From Gnetum montanum (Eukaryota; Streptophyta; Gnetopsida; Gnetales; Gnetaceae): 64,000 bases of DNA. Made by a program: the position numbers and the translations under genes. The notes beneath the pieces are model-generated. The model was given only the letters and a program-made list of their open reading frames with translations. It ran no database searches and was not told where the DNA came from. Numbering within the stretch: the first letter of the stretch is position 1; the number at the start of each line of letters is the position of its first letter. Of this stretch, positions 35,277 through 46,474 are shown piece by piece. The stretch is taken from assembly GCA_015680685.1 (NCBI GenBank), contig MNCI01010800.1:46983-110982 (forward strand), written 5' to 3'.

Positions 35277-36644
35277 CACTTTTTATTTTCTTTAATTTTA
35301 CAACTTTTTTGTTTTCCAGTTTTTTGGTTTTCAATTTCTTGTTTTATCATTTTATCTTTTTGGCCTTTTACGCTTTTGTAAGTAATCTCATCTATGAATA
35401 AAACACTCATGTGGATCGTTGGTTAAGGTGTGTTCTATGTTATTAAGTCTTGAGTGATCAATTATTTGGACAGTGAGCCCATTACACCCACTCATCCATT
35501 CTACAAATAAGAGGTTTTGTTCAAGGGTACAGTGATATTCTTAACATTTTTAAAACTTAAAAATAATTTTTTGTTCATTGTACCCAGAATGAAGAAGGAT
35601 GGACCAAGAGGGAATGATTAGGGTGTGACATCAAGGGGACTTGCAGATTCTCTTTGGTGATGTCTATGGGAGTTATCATGCAACGTGGTTGTACTAAGAT
35701 CCTTGTAGATCGAACGAAAAATGGGAGTAAGAGTAATCAAAAAGGGCACTCAAAAATCCAATTTTGTTCTAGGGGGTCCCACTAAAAAGACATGCACCCA
35801 TGCTTGAAGGTTGGTGGCTTCTCTGGATTCAGTATTCTAGAAAAAGAGATAGAGAGAAGAAAACAAATGAAAAGAAAAAGTGTCACAAAACAAAAATCAC
35901 TCCTCCCTTGAATAAAACGCCAAGTGATCGTATGCCTTATTGTTATGGTACTCTCATAGTTTCTCATCATGGGATGAAACAATGCAATGTCACTGATTAG
36001 AGGAATGGACTTGGTCCTGATCTTGGAACAACGAGTTAATGACATGTTAATCATGCTTTACACCCAGGATTCACTATGTCTTGGGTCAGTTACCTCATGT
36101 CCCAATATCTACAATCCCTTTCTATAGTTTGTCTCATCTCATTGTTCATGTAATTGTAGCTTGTGTCGTGTGTAACATAGAATTCTTACCTCATTCTGGT
36201 GATAATTACATGTGTGTGTTTTGTGGAATCAGTGCGGATTACATTTAACCCTTCTAGTGTCCATGGACACTTTAAGTGTGGTTACACAAGGGCATTATAG
36301 GTTGGAACCTGCTTTGGGGAGGATCCACTTATGTGATCTTTTGTAATCTTCACTTATGACATAGCTCACATCCACCATTTCCTACCCTCAGCATAATTTT
36401 CAACGATTTTCTTTCCTTATTATTAGCCCTCCGAATCAACGTTCCTATGTACCATCACATAGCCTTTTTCTCTACCACCCAAGGTCCTTATTGATAAAAC
36501 CCACAGATCATTATTTGTGCCTTCTAAACCATCTAATTACACTAGAACCCTTTAACACCTGCCACGTGTCCTATTTTTCCATTTTTAATTCTATAAAACC
36601 TTCAAAAGTGGGTATTTTTGTTATGCCTCATATTACTAGGGCCA

Positions 36645-36735
36645 TGATATCACGTACACGATATCGCAGTGAATGTGATATCACATACATGATGTATTGT
36701 ACACAATATCACGTCACGTCCACCTATAAATAGGT
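36645..36735 (+). promoter_or_regulatory. U3-like internal promoter before env-position ORF (D)
   Basis: ATGATATCACGTACACGATA and further GATATC motifs precede TATAAATA at 36725-36732. The arrangement resembles U3 of the LTR at 32359 (GATATCACATACACGATATC-type motifs then TATAAATA). It lies about 480 bases upstream of the ORF and is conserved in E2 (40744). Promoter activity is inferred, not shown. Confidence 0.55.
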
Positions 36736-37181
36736 GATCCCCCTGCAACACTTAACTTCATTTTTCACACATCACGTGGGGGAGTTTTTCAAATTTTTCT
36801 CTATGACTTGCGATTGTGTAACCCTTGCTTTCATATCGATATCTCGCTCGCTGGTACTCTGATTTTAATTCCGTCTGAACCTAATTGAACTCGGAGTGTT
36901 TAGCTTAGTCATGGGGGAGGGACACCTGCCGAATAGTGCCTAAATTTTTTGGAATTTATCATCACACAAAGAACATTATTAAGGGTAATTAGTTGTAAAT
37001 TAAGAATGAAATGTGCAAAAAAATCATTTAATCCTTTAGGTACACCGGGAAATTAAAATTGGAAACCACCTAAGTAAAATGGACTCATTATTACAATCTT
37101 TGGTGCAATATCACACAAAGAGAAAAAAAATTAATTAATTATGGTAAGTAGTAAGGTATAACTTAACTTCAAAAACAATCT

Positions 37182-37210
37182 TACTAACGTTTGGCCCCAT
37201 GTGATTGCAG
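37182..37210 (+). promoter_or_regulatory. branch point and 3' splice acceptor before env-position ORF (D)
   Basis: TACTAAC at 37182-37188 is followed 22 bases later by TTGCAG, which directly abuts the ATG at 37211. The same pair occurs in E2. This suggests the ORF is read from a spliced RNA. Confidence 0.55.
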
Positions 37211-39970
37211 ATGGCCCTGAAACGTGGACTACAGGAAGGTCCTACTCAAGGTGGAAGCAAACGACCTAGGAGAGGTGGAAGACAAGTTCCTAATAAACAA
37301 CATGCAGAATAGGAGGAAAAATTATTTAGTATTCATCAAAAGGACCCTCCTACCATACAGTCTGAGTAGGCAGAAGGAGGAGTTGCTACAACGCTTAAAC
37401 AAGGACAACATCTCACGTTGCCCCAAGATTGTGTTCAGGTCATCCACGAAAATTCCACATTCACTGTGGTGATTGTGGAATTAAACTTTAAATCTTTTGT
37501 AGAGTTCACTCTTGAGGCTATTAGGGATCACCTCAAAGGATCTCCCTTATGGCCTACCCTCTCTGAAAGCTATGCCTAGTACTTAGAGAAGACATACCGA
37601 TTCTGGCACAATAGGGAGCAAGGCACCACCGTTAATATTTGTAGTGTGTCAGTCGATTTCTCCATGTAAGCCATTTTTGAAGTATTAAACCTTCCAAATT
37701 CAAGGCCTAAGGTTTCTCAATTATCCACGTGTTCAGACCCCAATGTGCGACAAGATTGGTTGGAAAGGACGTATGGCAAAGATAAGACATTTGGTGAGTT
37801 GATGATGGAGGAGAGGATCTACTTCAAAATTGGAACTTATCACCTCTTCCCCATGAAGGGCTTAAAAAGAATATCAATGTATGCAGCTCAAGGATGTGCA
37901 GTGTTGATGGAAAAGGTTAATGCTAACCTACCTCATCTATACTTAACGGAGATCCTAAGGTGGTTCGAGGAACAGAAGATAAGGAAGATGGCATTGCCCT
38001 TCCCTTGTCTTATCAGGAAGCTTTTCTGACATGCTGGTATCTGGGGGTACACTAATGATGTCCTTTGAGAAGCCCAAAATGCTTCATATGCTGAACTATT
38101 AAAGCCACCAATTGTAAGGAAGATTACTGGTGAGAACTCGAGACCAGAAGAAGAAGAAGAATAGACGGCTGGACCAACTACAACTCAACTTGCAGGATCC
38201 AACCAGCCTTCGAGTATAGGACCCAACCAACAATAGGAAGTAGGGCCTAGCACAAGCCACAATCAACTGCCGCCACCACAAGACTACAAAACATCGATGA
38301 GCCATCTCAGGGCCATCGTTGAGACGGTCAGTTAGGGAAGTCATGATGATGCAAATATTTTTCGCACCATTGATGATGCCATACAGCCCACAGTTTCTTT
38401 GGATCACACAAGGGGTGAAGTGTCTATTCATATAGGTGGAGGGGAAAGTAGTTGGTCACAATAGATATCAGGAAACGTAGCATCTTTCTATGTGCAATTA
38501 GAAATTGGTGAAGGGGCCACTGTGGTGGTCATGAAACACTAGGATGTTGTAGGAGCTACAGAAGTGGTCACAGACCACATCAAAGAATCATTCAATGTGC
38601 TTGTTGTGCCACTGGTAGATCTCATAGGAGCATGAGATGCTCAAACTTTGGCCGGAACCTCAATGACTCCTGCGAAACATGAGGATGAACTTGATCAATT
38701 GCTACAAACAAGACAAGTAATGACGTCTCTATTTGACATCCCTTAGGATGTTATGGTAATTTAGTTAGATCTCATTTCCACAAAGGGGAAGTTGGTTTTA
38801 ATAGAAGTGAGGGTCGAGCATGGTGAAGCAGAGGTGCAGAAATTACAAGAGCAGCTTGTGGCCCTACAAGCAGCACAGAGGGACCCTTTACAATTTTTTC
38901 CTGAGGACCAGCTAGAGAATTTCAGAATTGAGTAATTAACCAAGCTACTAACGGAGAATAAAAAGGTGGTTGAAGAAAAAGAGAAGGCTTTTTAGGATGT
39001 CTTTACAACACAAGCGCAAACTCATGTGCATCTTAAAGCAGTCAATGCATTATAGGAGGAAAATAAATAGCTTATTGACAAAAACCTTTGGTCAACCTCT
39101 GTGGAAAAGCAAAAGAATGTTCTCGAAGAACATTTTCATCAATTGTGAGAACAATTCATCCAGGTCAACCAAGACATAAGTCATTTAGCTAGGGAGAACC
39201 GAACCCTCTCAATGGAGGAGGTATGCGTAATTTATCAATAGATAGCTATTGAAATAAGTGCATGGAAAAATGAGGCTAAACGACATGAAAAGCTAAAGGA
39301 GCACTTCTGAGATCAGGTGGGAATGTACAAATAGATCCTTGAGAATGAGATCCATGTGGCCAAGGCCCTCATCAATGCTATCAGTGCTCAACACACTAAC
39401 TGGCAGGCCATATTGGACACATATGCCTTTGCCCACCAAGCTGAAGTTAAGAACCGGGACCTATAGATTTAGGATCTGATAGAATACATGGAGTTGGAAA
39501 ACCTACGGTATGCTAACCTTTCCATGTTAATAGTAGGGCGTCCAAGAACAGATCTCGAGCAATAGGTAGCTTCCACCTATGTCAAATATGAAGCAGAATT
39601 TGCATAACATAAGAAGTTATTGGAAAAATTAGAGATCACAAATCCTAGGCCAAAAGGTGTCGTAGCAGATTTGGCTCAACAGCTTGTAGATTTCCAAGAA
39701 TACAAAGATAAAGCCAGAGCCTACGAAGAGGAATGACAGGTATTCGCAGCTTGGTATGTCAAGGGTAATCAAATGTTCTTGTAACTACCCTATTCATGGG
39801 AAGTGCCGAATCCGTCAAACATCGGAACATTAGCATGGATGGCACAGGATCCCCAGACTAAAGAGGAAAAGCTCCAGGCCATACTCCAATGTCATCAAGT
39901 CTCAAAAATTGGAGTGCAAGATAAAGGGAAAGCACTAATAAAGGAGCCACTGCCACCAAGAAGTACATGA
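37211..39970 (+). pseudogene. env-position ORF of element D, decayed
   Basis: One reading frame of 920 codons, with no net indel, carries roughly 28 stop codons. It starts MALKRGLQEGPTQGGSKRPR (basic, nuclear-signal-like). A globular segment at codons about 80-270 contains NICSVSVDFS...FEVLNLPNS, resembling the putative plant transposon protein domain found downstream of pol in Athila-type elements. After an acidic EEEEE stretch come a Q/P-rich linker and a long heptad-rich coiled coil (codons about 530-830: AEVQKLQEQLVALQAAQ, then LARENRTLSMEEV). No signal peptide or membrane helix is visible, so 'env' refers to position only. Comparison with E2 shows most stops arose from CAG, CAA, CGA or TGG by transitions. 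Confidence 0.65.
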
Positions 39971-40101
39971 GTTTCACAAAATTTTGTAGTTGTAGCACAT
40001 TCTTTGTGTTGTGTCTTTGTTTTTTTTTCATTCCACACTACGGCATAACCCCATTTTCACCATCCAATAATCCCATACCTATCCACTGTGTAATCACTGT
40101 A

Positions 40102-40170
40102 ACTCGAGGACGAGTTTTCATTTAGTCGTGGGGGTATGATGAGTTGTCATTTGGGCAACCGCGATATCAT
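40102..40170 (+). other. purine tract and truncated LTR start at D/E2 junction
   Basis: GAGGACGAGTTTTCATT and GTCGTGGGGGTA lead into TGATGAGTTGTCATTTGGGC at 40137, the LTR start. The LTR continues only about 34 bases to GATATCATC, then changes to spacer sequence equivalent to about 36140 of D. This marks a deletion or recombination joint. Confidence 0.75.
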
Positions 40171-41219
40171 CAAACATAGAATTTTTTGTGTAATTGTAGC
40201 TCATGTCCCGTGTAGCATATAATTTTCATCTCATTTCGATGATATTTACATGCGTGTATTTTGTGAAGTTAGTGCGGATTACATTTAACCCTTCTAGTGC
40301 CCACGGACACTTTAAGTGTGATTACACAAGGGCATAATAGGTTGAAACCGACTTTGGGGAGGACCCACTTGTGTAATTTTTCGTAATCTTCACTAATTCT
40401 CTAGCTCAAACATACAATTTCTTACCCTTAGCTTAATTTTTCATAATTTTCTTTCCCTCTTATTATCCCTCTTTAATTTAAACGTTTCAATGTACCATTA
40501 CATTCCCTTTTCTTCATAACCGCCAAATTTTTAATTGCTCAAATTCACATCATTATCATTAAGCATGCCTCTCGAATTAATCAAATAACCCTAGGATATC
40601 TTCATGCTTGCCCATCTCCTCATCTTACACCATTAATTTCAAGAAAATCATTAAAAATTTGGTATTTTCCATGTGTCCCACATCACTGGGGATGAGATAT
40701 CACATACGCGATGTATCGTACATGATATCGTGTCCTATTTACCTATAAATAGGAACCCCCACCACAACACTTAGCATCATTTTGCCATTTACGTAGGGGG
40801 AATTTTTGAAATTTTTCTCTACGACTTACGATTGCGTGACCCTTGCTTTTTCACTCATATTTCGCACGCTAGTGCTCCGATCTTAATTCCGTTTGAACCT
40901 ATTTGACCCTGGAGAGTTCAGTTTAGTCATGGGGGAGGGACACTTACCGAAAAGTGCCTAACTTTTTTGAAATTTTTCATCGCCCAAAGGACATCAATTA
41001 GGGTAATTAATACTAACACTTAGAAATATTGTGCCAAAAATCATATGACCTTAGGTACACCAGGAGATTAAAATGAAATCCACCTATGTCATAGGACCAA
41101 TTATTATAATTTTCGGGCACAATCACACGATACCATAAGATCTTTAATTAAAGGCATGTAGTAAGGTATAACTTAACTTTGAAAACAACCTTACTAACGT
41201 TTGGCCCGTGTGATTGCAG
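40171..41219 (+). other. non-coding spacer of E2 with U3-like promoter and splice acceptor
   Basis: No gene is seen. GATGAGATATCACATACGCG begins a U3-like segment at about 40691, with TATAAATA at 40744-40751. A TCATGGGGGAGGGA block lies near 40927. TACTAAC at 41192-41198 and TTGCAG immediately before the ATG at 41220 repeat the arrangement in D. Confidence 0.6.
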
Positions 41220-44007
41220 ATGGCCCCGAAACATGCTTAGCAAGAGGGTCCTGCTTAAGGTGAAGCAAAACAGCCTCGGAGAGGTGGAAGAAAGGTCCCT
41301 ACTAGACAACATGCAGAACAGGAGGTGCAATCATTTAGCATCCATTAAGAAAAACCTCTTACAGGACGGTCCGGGCAGGCAAAAAGAGGAGCTGCTGCTA
41401 TACCTGAACCGGGACAACAACTCACGTTGCCCCCAGAATGTGTTTAGGCTATCCATACGAAGTCCACAATTGCTGCGGTGATCGTGGAGCTTAACTTTGA
41501 ACCTTTTGCAGAATTTGCTCCTGAGGCTGTTAGATATCACCTTAAAGGGTCTCCCTTATGGCTTGTCCTCTCTGAGAGCAGTTCCTGGTACTTAGGTGAA
41601 ACATACCTATTCTAGCACAATAAGGAGCAAGGCACCACGGTTAACATTTGTGGTGTGACAGTAGACTTTTCTGCACAGGCAATTTTGAAAGTGTTAAACC
41701 TTCCGAATTCAGGCCCCCATGTTGCTCGGTTATCTACCCAATCAAACCCTGATGTGCAAAAGGATTAGTTAAAGAAGGCTTATGGCAGAGATAAAGCTTT
41801 TGGTGAGCTGACGACGAAAGAGCGGGTTTATTTCAAAATTGGAACCTATCACCTCTTCCCCAAAAAAGATTTGAAAAGAATATCTATGTATGCGACGAGA
41901 GGATGTGCAGTGTTGATGGGAAAGGTTAATGCCAACCTTCCCCATCTATATTTGACGGAGATCCTAAGGTGATTTGAAGAACGGGAGTTAGGGAAGATTG
42001 CGTTGCCTTTTCCCTGCCTTATCAGAAAATTGTGCTGACGAGCTGGTATTCAGGGATACACAAATGATGTCCTCCGAAAGGTCCAAAATGCTTCTTATGC
42101 TGAGTTATTAAAGGCGCTAGCTCCAAGAAAGGGCACTGGCGAAGAGCTGGGACCAGATGAAGAAGAAGAATAGATGAATGGATCACCTGGAACTCAACTT
42201 GTAGGACCTAGTCAACCTCTAGCCATAGGTCCTAGCCAACAACAAGAAGCAGGACCCAACACAGGCCAAGATCAGCTGCTGCCGCTGCAAGACTACAAAT
42301 CTTCGATGAGCCATCTTAGGGCCATTGTCAAGACGGTTAGTTGGAGAAGTCGTGATGACGCAAATCTCTTCCACGTCATCGATGATGCCGACCAACCTAC
42401 TATTTCGTTAGATTGCACAAGGGGAGAATTATCCATCCAAACAGGAGGAGGGGAGAGCAGATGGTCACAACAGATCTCAGGAAACGCTGCATCTTTTCAA
42501 GTGCAGTTAGAGACTGGTGAAGAGGCCACTATGGTGTTCATGCAACACCAGGATGCCGCGGAAGCTACTGAAGTGGTCGCTGACCACATCAAAGAATCTT
42601 TCAATGTACCTGTTGTGCCACCGACAGATCTTTCAGGAGCATGGAATGCTCAAACTCTTTCCGTAACCTCAATGATTCCTGCGAAACATGAGGATGCACT
42701 CGAAAGATTGCTTCAAACAGGATAAGTTTTGATGTCTCTATTTAACATCCCTTAGGATGTAATAGCAATTTAATCAGACCTCATTTCCACAAAGGGGAAG
42801 CTGTTCATATCCAAAGTAAGGGCAGAGCATGCTGAAGCTGAAGTGCAGAAACTACAAGAGCAGCTCGTAGCCTTACAAGCAATACAGCGGGATCCTTTGC
42901 AATTTGTTCCCACAGACCAGCTAGACAATTTTAGAACCGAGCAATTAACAAAGTTAATTGTAAAAAATAAGAAGGTAGTAGGAGAAAAGGAGATAGCCAC
43001 TTGGGATGCCTCCATAGCTCAAGCGCAAACTCATGCACATCTTAAGGCACTTAGGGCCTTAGAAGAAGAGAATAAGAAGTTGGTTGCAGATAACCTTCGG
43101 TTGACTTCTGTGGAGAAACAAAAGAATGTTCTCGATGAACACTTTCATCAGTTACGAGAACAGTTCATTTGGGTCAATCGAGATGTAAGCCATTTAGCTA
43201 GAGAAAATCGAACCCTCTCAATGGAGGAGGTATGCGCTGTTCGCCAAAAATCAGCCATCGAGATTAACACGTGGCAGAATGAGGCTAAACGACATGAGAA
43301 GCTGAAGGAGCATTTCCGTGATTAGGTGGGGATGTACAAACAATCCTAGAGAAGGAGATCCATATGGCCAAGGCTTAAATCAATAACATCAGTGCTCAGC
43401 ACACTGATTGGAGGGCCATATTGGACACTTACGCCTTCGTCCACTAAGCAGAAATTAAGAACCATGACCTGCAGATCCAAGACTTGATAGAATACATGGA
43501 GTTGGCAAACCTTAGATATGCCAACCTGGCCATGTTAAAACAGGATGCCCAAGGTTAGAGCTCGAGTAGCAGGTAGCTCCCACCCATATCAAATATGAAG
43601 CAGAATTTGCAAAGTGCAAGAAGCTGGATGAGAAACTAGATGTCACAAATTCTGAACTTGCGGTGGTAAAAGAAAGCTACCAGGGATAAAAATATGTTGC
43701 AACCGACTTGGCTCGATGGCTAACAGAGCTTCATGAATATAAAGACAAAGCCAGAGCCTATGAAGAGGAACGATGGGTGTTCGCGGCGTGGTACGTCAAA
43801 GCTAACTAGATGTTCCTGCAACTACCCTGTCCGTGGGAGGTGCCGACTCCGTCAAACATCAGAACATTAGCATGGATAGCACAAGATCCTCGGACTAAAG
43901 AGGAGAAGCTCCAGGCCATTCTTTAGCATTGTCAACCTTCAAAGCTTGGAGCACGTGACAAGGGGAAAGAACCCATGGAGGAGCCACTGCCACTAGGAAC
44001 TACATGA
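41220..44007 (+). pseudogene. env-position ORF of E2, better preserved copy
   Basis: Same protein as in D, with fewer stops. Long open parts are 42174-42725 (183 codons, with HLRAIVKTVSWRSRDDANLF and ADHIKESFNVPVVPP) and 42843-43325 (160 codons of coiled coil, with LKALRALEEENKKLVADN). A one-base deletion near 43340 shifts the frame. Stops at codons 318, 512 and 518 coincide exactly with stops in D. The first 318 codons hold the DFSAQAILKVLNLPNSG block of the plant-transposon-protein-like segment. No membrane segment is seen. The role in the element is unknown. Confidence 0.65.
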
Positions 44008-44030
44008 GTTCCACATTTTTGTAGTTGTAG

Positions 44031-44613
44031 NNNNNNNNNNNNNNNNNNNNNNNNNNNNNNNNNNNNNNNNNNNNNNNNNNNNNNNNNNNNNNNNNNNNNN
44101 NNNNNNNNNNNNNNNNNNNNNNNNNNNNNNNNNNNNNNNNNNNNNNNNNNNNNNNNNNNNNNNNNNNNNNNNNNNNNNNNNNNNNNNNNNNNNNNNNNNN
44201 NNNNNNNNNNNNNNNNNNNNNNNNNNNNNNNNNNNNNNNNNNNNNNNNNNNNNNNNNNNNNNNNNNNNNNNNNNNNNNNNNNNNNNNNNNNNNNNNNNNN
44301 NNNNNNNNNNNNNNNNNNNNNNNNNNNNNNNNNNNNNNNNNNNNNNNNNNNNNNNNNNNNNNNNNNNNNNNNNNNNNNNNNNNNNNNNNNNNNNNNNNNN
44401 NNNNNNNNNNNNNNNNNNNNNNNNNNNNNNNNNNNNNNNNNNNNNNNNNNNNNNNNNNNNNNNNNNNNNNNNNNNNNNNNNNNNNNNNNNNNNNNNNNNN
44501 NNNNNNNNNNNNNNNNNNNNNNNNNNNNNNNNNNNNNNNNNNNNNNNNNNNNNNNNNNNNNNNNNNNNNNNNNNNNNNNNNNNNNNNNNNNNNNNNNNNN
44601 NNNNNNNNNNNNN
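44031..44613. other. assembly gap (583 N)
   Basis: N run lying between the end of the E2 ORF and the LTR 3' end. The purine tract and U3 of that LTR fall inside it. Confidence 1.
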
Positions 44614-44986
44614 TAGGATCTACGCTTGGTAGTCCCAGTGGTAGTTATGCATGAGGTCCAAGATGTGTACGGTTGATCAAGGAATTGGTTGCTCATCGCA
44701 CTTAGGCTAGATTAGATTTCCTTATCCTTTCCTCGTAGCTTAGTTTAGTTAATATTATTTTCCACTACCTTCAGGAGTAGCATAGATTAGGAAACACATC
44801 ATACACCTCATCTAGACTAAACCATACGTGACAAATGCAATACTAGTCCAGGTGGGAAGACAGTGAATTGCGACCTAAGGCTAACTATCTAGGTGCCACA
44901 ACTAGTCCATCTGCGGAGTTCGACCGAATCGTGTGTGCGACACTTGTTTCGTATGGTTCAGTGTAGGGGTACCTTGCCACTCATCA
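44614..44986 (+). repeat. 3' LTR end of E2
   Basis: R-U5 sequence with GCACTTAGGCTAG, GACTAAACCATACGTGA and the terminal block TGTAGGGGTACCTTGCCACT, ending CATCA. It is followed by unrelated sequence without a primer site, so it is a 3' LTR. Confidence 0.8.
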
Positions 44987-45037
44987 ACAGGGCTTAGTTG
45001 ACAGGGCCTAGTCGATGCAACAAACCCTATCTCATCA
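44987..45037 (-). repeat. inverted LTR terminal fragment
   Basis: GTTGACAGGGCCTAGTCGAT and ATCTCATCA match the complement of the LTR start of element F (11870-11933). CACCCCCC follows, so on the minus strand a G-run precedes the LTR start. Confidence 0.55.
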
Positions 45038-46474
45038 GACACCCCCCAAAAATGTTTGTTTAAAATAAAATTTTAAAACAAATACAACCCTCTACAAGGA
45101 GAAGTTTATATAGGGTTCGATCCCTTGAGATAAACTTTTTGCCATGTCATTGTTAGTTCCTCACCTTTTTGGTTAGGTGAGGTATGAGTGTTGATTGAGC
45201 TAGTCTCAAAGGACATTGATGTAGCAAATTTAATCCACAATCTCAAAGCTTATGACTAACTGATATAACTCTTCATCATTTAGTTATCACATTGGTCTTT
45301 TTGACTATAGGTCAAATGTATAGAACTAATTTTGGGATTGAGAATAGTATAAAAGATATTTTAGAGGTCCCTACTACTTTGGGTTTGTAACTACTTGAGC
45401 TACACAAATTTGCCCAGATTTGCATAGTTTATAATGAAAAAATACACCATGACCCAAATTTGCATAGGTGACAATGGAAAAAAATAGTGTAAACCATCCT
45501 ACTTTTACTATGTGAAAACAAAAATATGCAAAGTGCATACACTATGATTTTACTATGCAAAAACAAAATATGCAAAGTGCATATTAACATGTAGAGTACA
45601 TCATAATGTTTGTATGAAAATAAAATAAAATTTAAAAAGCACTATTCAACAAATTTGAACAACAGGCATTTGAGAGATTATAATGTTATTGTAAAAGAAA
45701 AATATCCATCACTCTCAAGCATTCATTGAGATCTGAATTAGGTTTAGTTAAAAAAATGTTTAAAATTATTTCAAATTGCTTGAGGTTAAAGTTTGAGAAA
45801 AAATTTTGAATTAAGTTTAAGTGAATAAAAATTAAAATTATTTAAGGTTACCTAAGGTTAAAGTTTGAGAGAAAAATTCAATTTGAAAAAGTCATGGAAA
45901 GATATGAAAAGGGTTTTAAATGATTTAAACCCATAACCTTAGATTTACATTTTGAATTTCTTATTGCCATGCTCTTTAATTTGCTTAGGAATATTAGTGA
46001 TACATTCCTTTTAAATACATTGGCTATAGTTGTGTGATTTGAGTGGGTTATCAAGGACAAATTAGTTTGTTATGATTGTGCTTTATATGTTATGATGCTT
46101 TAGCTTTTAAGTTATGATTATGATGTCTTTACATGCTTAATTAATATGATTTGATACATTATCCCTGTGTGATGTGTTAGACAAGTGATGTGGCCAACAA
46201 AGATATTAGACTAGGATACAAGAGTAACTATTTGATATGTATTTATGCTTCATGTGTAATTTCAATATTTATGCATTTGAATTATAACACTATGTTTAGT
46301 GGTGTCTCGATATGATATGGATCTCATAGGTTCCAACAGATTTTAATTTGAAATCCCTATGTTATACTAAATTGAAATGTATGCTTAGTTTTGGTTTGAC
46401 ATGGATTTTTGTGTATTCTGACCATTCCATAAAATATATACAAAGTGTTTTAATGTTAATGTATTTTCATGCAG
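45038..46474. other. intergenic, AT-rich, no gene seen
   Basis: Only short repeats are visible, including a doubled TATGCAAAGTGCATA-type palindromic motif near 45535-45590. No frame has a recognisable domain. Confidence 0.6.

Larger units (their letters stand above)
35277..37210 (+). other. non-coding spacer of element D upstream of env-position ORF
   Basis: No gene is seen. It holds a T-rich tract (about 35280-35370), the pol-deletion junction near 35500, the TTTGGGGAGGATCCACT block shared with A (about 36316), a U3-like promoter segment (36645-36735), a TCATGGGGGAGGGA block (about 36908) and a splice-acceptor-like end (37182-37210). Confidence 0.65.
32359..40170 (+). mobile_element. Athila-like element D, pol deleted, env-position ORF retained
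   Basis: Order: 5' LTR, tRNA-Asp primer site, gag, T-rich spacer, spacer with U3-like promoter, env-position ORF, purine tract and the first 34 bases or so of a 3' LTR. Protease, RT, RNase H and integrase are missing: gag sequence passes at about 35500 into the spacer found after pol in A. The 3' LTR breaks off near 40170, where E2 begins. Confidence 0.8.
40171..44986 (+). mobile_element. second env-position unit (E2) with 3' LTR end
   Basis: A second copy of the D spacer plus env-position ORF, clearly diverged from D and so not a recent tandem duplication. It ends in an N gap followed by an LTR 3' end (44614-44986) without a primer site. The unit is probably the 3' half of another family member joined to D through its LTR. 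Confidence 0.75.

Noticed and set aside
37143-37148. GTAAGT as the 5' splice donor for the acceptor at 37210
   Set aside because: It would give an intron of under 70 bases and is not conserved in E2; the true donor is probably elsewhere.
38099-38431. 110-codon minus-strand frame
   Set aside because: It is antisense to the decayed env-position ORF and is low in complexity.
37211-44007. Calling the env-position ORFs true envelope genes
   Set aside because: No signal peptide, membrane segment or cleavage motif is visible; the protein is mainly a globular segment plus coiled coil.
43932-44696. 254-codon minus-strand frame over the second N run
   Set aside because: Most codons are N; the ends are antisense to the env-position ORF and an LTR.
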